From positions 1 to 55,189 of the forward strand of contig JBBRAW010000010.1 in assembly GCA_038206385.1 (NCBI GenBank): a stretch of DNA of 55,189 bases. The letters are read 5' to 3'. Positions 37,352-44,872 of this stretch are shown in pieces (position 1 is the first letter of the stretch; each line of letters begins with the position of its first letter). The DNA is from JANXSD01 sp038206385. GTDB lineage: Bacteria > Bacteroidota > Bacteroidia > AKYH767-A > OLB10. Made by a program: the position numbers and the translations under genes. Under the pieces are notes generated by a model. It was not told the origin of the DNA, did not search any database, and saw only the letters and a list, made by a program, of their open reading frames with translations.

Positions 37352-39088
37352 ATGTCAAGTATTTTTCTACAAATTGGCCGAACTATTCAAGATGGCAAAA
37401 AAAATCACAATTCCGAAAAGATTCGGATCCTATCAGCGCATCTTTCCTATCCACATTTGATAGAGAGTCAAAAACTCTTTCATGTAAATGATCATCATGT
37501 GTTTTACCTATCTTCAAACAATCCTGGTATTCTAGTTCATGAAATGAATGTTTGTTGTGGATTACTGCCTGATGTAACTGATGATTGGTGGCTTAGGGAC
37601 ATGCCTCCATCTGCGTCATTTATGATGACAAATGATAGCACTCAATGTGTATTGCAGGCAAATCAAGTTGCAAGTCGATCAGTTTGGTATTATTTTGATC
37701 AAGAACAGTTTATTGTTTCTACTTCTCAAAGAGCAATTGTTGCATGGCTTGGATCATTTGAAAGTAATCCTCAAGCTACCTCATGGATGTTAGCTACTGG
37801 TAATTTAGGTCCTGGAAATTCTTGGGATTTAAGAATAAAACATTTGGGTGCAGGACAAATAATTATGTTGGATAAGAACTCATGGTGTATCGATATAAAA
37901 AAACATGCAACCCCATTAATAAATCCTCAGCGTAATCCTTTAGATCAAAAGAATGAACTCGCCGATCTAATGGAAAAAGCTTTTTCATCAGTAGAAAAAT
38001 CAAGTTCACTTTCTAATTCAATTTTAACACTCTCAGGAGGGTTTGATTCTCGTGCCGTACTTTATTATTTAGTTAAAGCAAACCAATTCGTTCCAACAGC
38101 AACTTGGGGCTTATCCTCTGCAGCTAATGAAGTGGATACCGATTCACATATTGCTGGACTTATTGCATCGAAATTAAAAGTAAAGCACCGCTATTTTGCT
38201 ACCGACTTTAAAGAACCTTCTTTCGAACCGCTATTAGATAATTTTTTAAAATTGGCAGAAGGTAGATTAGATCACATCAATTCTTTTATGGATGGATTTC
38301 AGATGTGGCAACAATTATATAAAGAAGGATTTCGAAATGTAATTCGTGCTGATGAGGTTTTTGGATGGCTTCCATCTCGGACGGAACAAGATGTTAGAAT
38401 CTCTCTTGATTATCATAAAATGGATGATAATTCTAATATGCGTCCATTAATGGATTTTGATATTGAGCCTCAATTTTATCCAGAAGAATTTATAAAATAT
38501 CAAAATGAAACACTAGAATCTTGGCGTGACCGTTTATATCGTGAATTTCGATTACCATACGTTCTTACAGCTTTACACGACCTCGTACAGCCATATATGG
38601 AAGTAATTAATCCGCTATTACATGATGATTTAATTTCTTTCTCTAAGCAATTACCAGATAACTTTCGCACGAATAAACATTTGTATTCTAAGCATGTTAC
38701 TAGCCTGATTCCTGATATTCCAATTGCAAGAAAAGCCTCTATACCAGAAGCATCATCAATTCTAAAATCTGCCCGAATAGTAGGTTTGTTGTTAGATGAA
38801 CTTTCTTCTCAAGATTGTAGAAATTTACTTGGATCGAAATTTATAAACTGGAATCAACAGAATTTGAAAGTAAATGACAATTTGGTTAATGTTACGAATA
38901 AAGGATATGGATTATGGTTGAAAGCTTACATACCTTGGCAACTAAAAAAACTACTACGTCGTGATTTAATAAAATATAAAGCAGATTTTAATCAGCTTGC
39001 TTTTCGTGCAGTAATATCAACACGCATGCAGCGTATGTTAAAGGAAGATGCATCCTTGTTTAAGTCCGGCAGTCACAATTCTAACTGA
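37352..39088 (+). CDS. Asparagine synthase homologue lacking the glutaminase Cys
   Basis: A 578-residue protein of the AsnB superfamily. The C-terminal ATP-pyrophosphatase domain is present: PP-loop LTLSGGFDSRAVLYYL (SGGFDSR at 228-234) and NVIRADEVFGW in place of GEGGDELF. The N-terminal region has the amidotransferase-like fold order (VASRSVWYYFDQEQFIVSTSQRAIVAW, GAGQIIML) but begins MSSIF rather than MCG, so the catalytic Cys2 is absent and free ammonia or another nucleophile would be needed. Such proteins occur in polysaccharide and lasso-peptide-type loci, where they activate a carboxylate by adenylation for amide formation. Amidation or amide-linked substitution of a glycan uronate is a reasonable guess. 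It lies between the paralogous GT2 genes. Confidence 0.82.
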   Translation: MSSIFLQIGRTIQDGKKNHNSEKIRILSAHLSYPHLIESQKLFHVNDHHVFYLSSNNPGILVHEMNVCCGLLPDVTDDWWLRDMPPSASFMMTNDSTQCVLQANQVASRSVWYYFDQEQFIVSTSQRAIVAWLGSFESNPQATSWMLATGNLGPGNSWDLRIKHLGAGQIIMLDKNSWCIDIKKHATPLINPQRNPLDQKNELADLMEKAFSSVEKSSSLSNSILTLSGGFDSRAVLYYLVKANQFVPTATWGLSSAANEVDTDSHIAGLIASKLKVKHRYFATDFKEPSFEPLLDNFLKLAEGRLDHINSFMDGFQMWQQLYKEGFRNVIRADEVFGWLPSRTEQDVRISLDYHKMDDNSNMRPLMDFDIEPQFYPEEFIKYQNETLESWRDRLYREFRLPYVLTALHDLVQPYMEVINPLLHDDLISFSKQLPDNFRTNKHLYSKHVTSLIPDIPIARKASIPEASSILKSARIVGLLLDELSSQDCRNLLGSKFINWNQQNLKVNDNLVNVTNKGYGLWLKAYIPWQLKKLLRRDLIKYKADFNQLAFRAVISTRMQRMLKEDASLFKSGSHNSN

Positions 39089-39102
39089 TCGCATTCTATA
39101 TT

Positions 39103-40032
39103 ATGAATCAGCCTTTCTTTTCAATTGTAATCCCTACATACAATCGTGCTCACTTAATAATAAAAACTATTGAGTCTGTTCTCAATCAACAATTTAAAGA
39201 GTTTGAATTAATTATTGTTGATGATGGTAGTACTGACAATACTGATGAAGTTGTTAAACCATTTCTAAATAATTTCATCCACTACTATAAAAAAAATAAC
39301 GAAGAAAGAGCAGCAGCACGAAATTATGGCATCAAAAAAGCAATAGGTAAATATGTTACATTTTGTGACTCTGATGATTTACTTTACAATAATTATTTAT
39401 CGAATGCATTCGAAACAATAAATGAAAAAAAAAATGTTTCTTGGCTTCATCTTGGTTATGAAATAAAAAGAAATAATGCAAAACCAGTAAGCATGGCTTG
39501 GATGGAGCAGAATTTCATTTTGAATTTAGCGAAAGGAAATCCACTAAGTTGTATGGGCGTTTTTGTTCGTAGCGATATAATAAAATCAAATCTCTTTAAC
39601 GAGAATCGACATCTATCAGGTAGTGAAGATTGGGAATTATGGCTAAGACTCTCTGCACGATACGAAATAATTTTCGATCAAAGAGTTTCTTCAGCACTTG
39701 TAATTCATGATGAAAGAAGTGTTATTCAAACAGACGAACTTAAATTGCAATTGCGTAAATTTTTATCGATTGGATTTGCATTCGATGATATTTATGTAAG
39801 TAAAAAATACGCAAACATGAAAGTTGTCATGTTTGCGTATTTCAATACGTATATTGCTTTGCATTTATTGCTTGCAGGAAAAGTTTTATCTTCCATTAAA
39901 TATTTAGTAGAAGCAATTAAAAATCACCCAGCATGTATTTTTGAAAAAAGATTCTTGGTAATTATAAAATATTTTTTCATAAATACTTTTGGATTTAGAA
40001 AGCAAACTGTTAGTCAACCGTTCTCAGCATAA
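39103..40032 (+). CDS. GT2-family glycosyltransferase (paralogue B)
   Basis: 309 residues. FSIVIPTYNRAHLIIKTIES, LIIVDDGSTDNTDEV, EERAAARNYGIKKAIGKYVTFCDSDDLLYNNYL (metal site) and LSGSEDWELWLRLSA identify GT2; it is a paralogue of the enzyme at 36396. The region coding for KYANMKVVMFAYF contains a perfect 16-bp inverted repeat (39805-39842). Last gene of the glycan locus: its stop is 1 base from the stop of the convergent PKD protein gene, with no terminator visible between them. Confidence 0.92.
   Translation: MNQPFFSIVIPTYNRAHLIIKTIESVLNQQFKEFELIIVDDGSTDNTDEVVKPFLNNFIHYYKKNNEERAAARNYGIKKAIGKYVTFCDSDDLLYNNYLSNAFETINEKKNVSWLHLGYEIKRNNAKPVSMAWMEQNFILNLAKGNPLSCMGVFVRSDIIKSNLFNENRHLSGSEDWELWLRLSARYEIIFDQRVSSALVIHDERSVIQTDELKLQLRKFLSIGFAFDDIYVSKKYANMKVVMFAYFNTYIALHLLLAGKVLSSIKYLVEAIKNHPACIFEKRFLVIIKYFFINTFGFRKQTVSQPFSA
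39805..39842. repeat. Perfect 16-bp inverted repeat inside a GT2 gene
   Basis: Left arm AAATACGCAAACATGA (39805-39820), loop AAGTTG (39821-39826), right arm TCATGTTTGCGTATTT (39827-39842): all 16 pairs are complementary. It lies within the coding sequence at about codon 235-247 of 309 and has no following T run, so it does not look like a terminator. No target-site duplication or transposase is adjacent. Confidence 0.9.
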
Positions 40033-40033
40033 T

Positions 40034-43000
40034 TTAATTTCTATAACGAATTAGTTTTTTAACAATAGTACTATCTTTAAATTTTATCTCTGTAACATAA
40101 ACTCCAGCTTCTAAACCAGAACCATTTATTACTATACTGTTATAACCTTTAAGTAATGTTTTTGATTCAGTATTCTTTACTTTTTTACCTGCAACATTGT
40201 ACATACTTACAGTTACATCTCCTTCTATTGGAATGTTTAGCCCTAAATTAATCTGGTCAATAAATGGATTAGGATAAACTTCGAAAACTTGAAAATCTTT
40301 TCCAGTAGTAATGCATTTTTGATTGTCAATTAAGTCATTATCTAAAGTATTATTTACACTTGCAATTTCTAAACATAAATAACCAGGATTTTCATTGAAG
40401 TCAACTGTAAATCGTGATTTAAATAAAATATCCATTGCCATTCCTGCATAGATTGTATCAGTATCAAAGAGTTCATTGATAAGTGATTTACCATCTAATC
40501 TAGCATTTATTTCAAAACTACTTATATCAATATTTCCTTCGTTACGAACTCGAGCTTTTATCTGCCATAGATTATTTTGTTCTATAAATGAAATATTTTC
40601 AATCGCTAAGTCTAGATTTGGTGTTAAAACATATACTGTTTTATTCGCAGTATTCGTGCAGCCAAAAGCAGAAGTGCCAATTAATGTGATATTGAAAATA
40701 CCTGTATCTGTAAAAGTATGAACAGGATTTATTAGTGATACTATCGATGAAGAATCACCAAAATCCCATGAATAAGATATAGCATTTGAAAGGTTTGTGA
40801 AGATTACCGGCAATGGTGGTCCACCATAAGTTACAGATGGTGTAAAGCTTACAATTGGTAAGGGATAAATACTTACATATTTTGTAATGGAGTCTTTACA
40901 TCCTGCAGTCGACTGAACTACTAATTTTATAGGAATTGAATCTGCAACGGAAAGTGAAATAATTGGATTCTGAAGAATTGAATTCCCATGAGTGCCAAAA
41001 GTCCATTTCCATGAATTGATACTTCCTGAACTTAATGTGCTTAAATCAAATAAAGGAACTGCAGTATTTACACAAGCAGAATCCCTATTGAACAGAGCAA
41101 CAGGAATTGGACTTACAACAATCGTATCTAATACTGTAGTACTACAAACATTATTTAAATCAGTTAATGTAAGTGAAATTGCATAACTTCCTGAATTAGG
41201 ATAAACGTGACTAGGATTTGCGTTAAAGGCAACTGTGTTATCTCCGAAATCCCATTGGTATCCCGCATTTCCTAATGGTGTTCCTAGTGGATTGTAATGA
41301 AATTGTGTAGGTAGCCTCAAACAATTGTCTAATGCGGTAATGGTGAATGCTGGTGATGATTCAACAACAACAAATTTCTTTAAACTATCTATACATCCAA
41401 ACGAACTTGTTGTAGTTAATGTTATTGGATAAGCACCTGGATTTTGATAGGTATGTTGAGGGTTTTGAATAGCTGATGGTAAACTGTTATCTCCAAAACT
41501 CCAATTCCAATTACTCAATGCTCCTACGGTGCAATAACTACTATCGGAAATTTGTACCGGAGTACTTGTACATGCTTTAGAAATACTAAATTGAACAATA
41601 GGTAATGCATATACAATGATAGACTTCGTTACACTAGAGGTACATCCAGATGAACTAATTATATTTAAAGTTGCAGAATAATTACCAGAGATAGAATATA
41701 AATGTGAAGGATTGTTCGCATTTAATGTGTCGCCATCCCCAAATATCCACTGCCATGAATTAATTGTTGATCCAACTGGTGATGTTGATTGATCTAGAAA
41801 TGGTGTTTGTAAACCGAAACATATATTATTACTTGCAAAATTTGCAACAGGACTATCGATCACATAAATGTTATGTGTAATTGTCGAATCACAATTTGTT
41901 GGAGAAAGTACAGTTAAACTGACAGTGTAATTTCCTGATGATTGATAAACATGCGATGGATTAATATTTAATGAATCAAAACTATTATCACCAAAATTCC
42001 AATAGCGTGCAGTAATATTTTCACCCGGAAGTACATAAGAACTATCCGTAAAGTTCACTGAATTTCCCACACATGCAGTATCAGGAAGAAATTTGAAAAC
42101 AGGAATTGGTTTCTCACCAATGTGTACAATGTCAGTTATTGTATCCTTACACCCATTTGTGGCAGTTGCTATCATTTGTACAGCATAATTTGCCGCTAAC
42201 GATGGATATGTATTCGTTGGATTAATTAATATCGATGTTTGCGTGTCACCAAAATCCCAATTGTATTGTAAACCTATTCCACCTCCAATGGAACTGTTAT
42301 TACTGAATTGTGTTGTTTCTCCTAAACAAGTATTCGCAACTGTAAATAATGCTAAAGGTCCAGGTTTAATTTGAATAACTTGGGTACTAGTATCTGAACA
42401 TCCTGTACTTGAAATTACTACTAATTGTACATTATAACTGCCTTCTGGTACAAACTGATGTGTTGGAGATCCTAGTTGAGATGCTGTAGTATCTCCAAAG
42501 TCCCAATTCCAATTAGTGATTGGACCATCATTGCTACTTGAATTATCAGTGAAAGGGACATCGCTATGTGCACATTGATTATTAGAAAATGAAAAACTTG
42601 ATATTGGATTTTCATGAACATATAATGTTTGTTGAACACTTGAAATACAACCAAGATCACTCGTTGATGTTAGTGTAACATTATAATTGTTGGCAAGATT
42701 ATATAAATGCTGAATATTTGGTCCTGTTCCATTATTGCTATCACCAAAATCCCAATCTGAACTAATAATTGTTCCTAATACAATTGTTGAAGTATCATTA
42801 AATGTTACATTTCTCCCTTCACACGCTGCACTCATATTAAAACCTGCACTTGGAACTGGATTTATAAAAATACTATCACCATAAGCATAATCACCGGTGG
42901 AATCTGTAACAACAACACTCATATATTGATATCCACCACCATTCAATGTAAATGAAGCAGGAGAAGGGTCTGTACTGTTATTTAATGATGAAGCACATGT

Positions 43001-44104
43001 GTTAGGAAATGTAAATCGATGTAAATCGTTAGTTGATATTCCAACAGAAAAACCATACCAATCAGTTCCAAATTTCTTTAAACAAAATCCATCTTCACCA
43101 TTTGTAAATGCTCCATTCACACCATTCAAAGTTGAACCTGAAACAGTATCACTTAATAAGTTAGTTCCAAATTTTATTTCGGAAAGTTCATTACCGGATA
43201 TGTTTCCTAGAAATGCATACCATTGTCCATTATCAGTTGATAATTCAATCTCTCTTGATGCTGGTATACTTCCATTGATGGTAAGTGTGGTTATTACTGC
43301 AGCTGAATTCGCTATACTAGTTCCATAATCAAGTCGTGAAATATTCCCACTCCCTAAAAAGGCAGTAAAAACATAAAGGTTATTGCAAACTTTAGCTATT
43401 GCCGCCGATCCAATTGTTCCAGGTCCAACAATATTATTCCCATTCGCTGGTGATAAATTGGTAATGTCGGTTCCAAATTCAAAAGTTGTTATGGAAGAAT
43501 TTCCCGTATTCACTGCTAAGGCATAATAATGTCCATCTGCTTCATAAAAATTCATATAATATGGTGCATTTAATCCACCACCACTAGTTGAAATACTATT
43601 TGCTATTGGATTTGGATTTGCTAAACTTGTTCCAAAATCTAATCTTATAAAATTACCATTATTGCATATCACAAATGCATACCAGTTACCATTAGCATTA
43701 ATTAATTTCAAATCGGAACAACCGCCAATAATACCACCTGGGTTACCTAAACTTACCGTAGTTGGTGCGTTGGATAATGAATTGCCAAAATCAAAACGAA
43801 TAATCGTAGCTCCTAAATTAACTACGAACAAATAATAATTTATTCCATCAAAAACAACATCAGTTCCTAGTCCTTGATTAAGTATACTGAAATTTCCCAC
43901 GTATGTTGATGTTGGAACATGCTCCAAATCACCTGCACAAAAATCATATGCATACTTAACCGAACCCACAGTGGTATTTACTAAGGTTACGTTGCTACCA
44001 GAACATATACTATCTGGAATTTGAAAACCCGGAACCGGACATTGCGCTCTAACAATTCCAGTTAATCCAATTAATATTCCTATGATAAACAGAAATTGTT
44101 TCAT
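40034..44104 (-). CDS. T9SS type A PKD-repeat surface protein with N-terminal propeller-like domain
   Basis: A secreted protein of 1356 residues from the ATG at 44104, where MKQFLFIIGILIGLTGIVRAQ forms the signal peptide; the frame is open 20 codons further. Residues about 60-390 hold six repeats of roughly 50 residues of the form W/Y-Y-x-F-x-V...x-x-FDFGTSLxNP, the look of a beta-propeller. Nine PKD repeats (WxFGDx...NPxHxY) follow, then a CARDB-like Ig module (LDLAIENISFIEQNNLWQIKARV) and a complete T9SS type A domain: VYPNPF, VSMYNVAGKKV, LEAGVYVTEIKF, ending KKLIRYRN. It should be exported by Sec and then T9SS and anchored to the surface. Its promoter overlaps the start of rdgB. Confidence 0.93.
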   Translation of the reverse strand: MKQFLFIIGILIGLTGIVRAQCPVPGFQIPDSICSGSNVTLVNTTVGSVKYAYDFCAGDLEHVPTSTYVGNFSILNQGLGTDVVFDGINYYLFVVNLGATIIRFDFGNSLSNAPTTVSLGNPGGIIGGCSDLKLINANGNWYAFVICNNGNFIRLDFGTSLANPNPIANSISTSGGGLNAPYYMNFYEADGHYYALAVNTGNSSITTFEFGTDITNLSPANGNNIVGPGTIGSAAIAKVCNNLYVFTAFLGSGNISRLDYGTSIANSAAVITTLTINGSIPASREIELSTDNGQWYAFLGNISGNELSEIKFGTNLLSDTVSGSTLNGVNGAFTNGEDGFCLKKFGTDWYGFSVGISTNDLHRFTFPNTCASSLNNSTDPSPASFTLNGGGYQYMSVVVTDSTGDYAYGDSIFINPVPSAGFNMSAACEGRNVTFNDTSTIVLGTIISSDWDFGDSNNGTGPNIQHLYNLANNYNVTLTSTSDLGCISSVQQTLYVHENPISSFSFSNNQCAHSDVPFTDNSSSNDGPITNWNWDFGDTTASQLGSPTHQFVPEGSYNVQLVVISSTGCSDTSTQVIQIKPGPLALFTVANTCLGETTQFSNNSSIGGGIGLQYNWDFGDTQTSILINPTNTYPSLAANYAVQMIATATNGCKDTITDIVHIGEKPIPVFKFLPDTACVGNSVNFTDSSYVLPGENITARYWNFGDNSFDSLNINPSHVYQSSGNYTVSLTVLSPTNCDSTITHNIYVIDSPVANFASNNICFGLQTPFLDQSTSPVGSTINSWQWIFGDGDTLNANNPSHLYSISGNYSATLNIISSSGCTSSVTKSIIVYALPIVQFSISKACTSTPVQISDSSYCTVGALSNWNWSFGDNSLPSAIQNPQHTYQNPGAYPITLTTTSSFGCIDSLKKFVVVESSPAFTITALDNCLRLPTQFHYNPLGTPLGNAGYQWDFGDNTVAFNANPSHVYPNSGSYAISLTLTDLNNVCSTTVLDTIVVSPIPVALFNRDSACVNTAVPLFDLSTLSSGSINSWKWTFGTHGNSILQNPIISLSVADSIPIKLVVQSTAGCKDSITKYVSIYPLPIVSFTPSVTYGGPPLPVIFTNLSNAISYSWDFGDSSSIVSLINPVHTFTDTGIFNITLIGTSAFGCTNTANKTVYVLTPNLDLAIENISFIEQNNLWQIKARVRNEGNIDISSFEINARLDGKSLINELFDTDTIYAGMAMDILFKSRFTVDFNENPGYLCLEIASVNNTLDNDLIDNQKCITTGKDFQVFEVYPNPFIDQINLGLNIPIEGDVTVSMYNVAGKKVKNTESKTLLKGYNSIVINGSGLEAGVYVTEIKFKDSTIVKKLIRYRN

Positions 44105-44125
44105 TTTCCTTAGTTTCGGGTTCAA

Positions 44126-44155
44126 CAAATGTAAGTATCTGTTATGGCTAATCAA
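44126..44155 (-). promoter_or_regulatory. Promoter of the T9SS PKD protein
   Basis: On the minus strand TTG (44155-44153), 19 bases, then TACATTTG (44133-44126): a full match to TTG-N19-TAnnTTTG. The start would be near 44120, about 16 bases before the ATG at 44104. The -33 box lies inside the first codons of the divergent rdgB gene, so the two genes share regulatory DNA. Confidence 0.7.
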
Positions 44156-44752
44156 GTGTTTCATTTAGTAATCGCATCTAATAACCACAACAAAGTGAGT
44201 GAAATACGTGAAATGGCACCTATAGGTTTCGTTTTCCACTCTCTTATGGATAAAAATATTACCCAAGAGCTCCCCGAAACTTCCGGCACTATTCCAGGAA
44301 ATGCTACCGAAAAGGCAAGAGAAGTTTGGAAAATAACAGGTATGAATTGTCTTGCCGATGATTCCGGACTCTGTGTGGCTGCGCTCAATGGAGAACCCGG
44401 AGTAGATTCAGCGTTTTATGCAGGTTTACCACGCAATGATCAGTCAAATTATAATTTGTTATTGAAAAAAATGGGTGGTCGTTCTGATCGAAGAGCTCAT
44501 TTTCTAACAGTAATGGCACTTATCATTGATGGTAAAGAATATCTTTTTGAAGGTAGGGTGGAAGGGACGATTAGTGAAAAACCTATTGGAAATTCTGGGT
44601 TTGGTTATGATCCCGTTTTTGTTCCAAATGGTTACGATATAACTTTTGCCCAAATGTCGGAGAAAGAAAAAAATGCAATCAGCCACCGAAAAAATGCACT
44701 TGCAAAAGTCATTGCATTTCTAAAGGTTTATAATGAGAAACAAGAAAAATGA
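44144..44752 (+). CDS. rdgB: Non-canonical purine NTP pyrophosphatase (RdgB/HAM1)
   Basis: A 202-residue house-cleaning enzyme that hydrolyses dITP, ITP and XTP to monophosphates plus PPi, keeping deaminated purines out of DNA and RNA. Conserved blocks are LVIASNNHNKVSEIRE (N-terminal T/S-N-N-x-K substrate motif), NATEKAREV, ADDSGLCVAALNGEPGVDSAFYAG (catalytic Asp pair), GNSGFGYDPVFVPNG and ISHRKNALAKV. Full length. It starts 39 bases from the divergent PKD protein gene and overlaps that gene's promoter. Confidence 0.97.
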   Translation: MANQVFHLVIASNNHNKVSEIREMAPIGFVFHSLMDKNITQELPETSGTIPGNATEKAREVWKITGMNCLADDSGLCVAALNGEPGVDSAFYAGLPRNDQSNYNLLLKKMGGRSDRRAHFLTVMALIIDGKEYLFEGRVEGTISEKPIGNSGFGYDPVFVPNGYDITFAQMSEKEKNAISHRKNALAKVIAFLKVYNEKQEK

Positions 44753-44837
44753 AGCCCTCGACTCGCCTTCTTAATTATTTTTTATTCTTTTAAATAAAAA
44801 CTCTTCATTTTACTAGAATTACTAGTGAAGTGCTATC

Positions 44838-44866
44838 TTTCCTTTCATCATAAGTCTGTACCTTTG
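44838..44866 (+). promoter_or_regulatory. Promoter of the ddl operon, near-leaderless
   Basis: TACCTTTG (44859-44866) is an exact -7 element with TTT (44838-44840) 18 bases upstream. Transcription should start 5-7 bases after the element, at about 44871-44873, essentially on the ATG at 44873. Confidence 0.6.
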
Positions 44867-44872
44867 TGATGC

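Noticed and set aside
44803..44830. Palindrome ACTAG-AATTA-CTAGT with flanking CTTC/GAAG between rdgB and ddl
   Set aside because: A 5-bp core with a bulge and no T run; not convincing as a terminator or operator.
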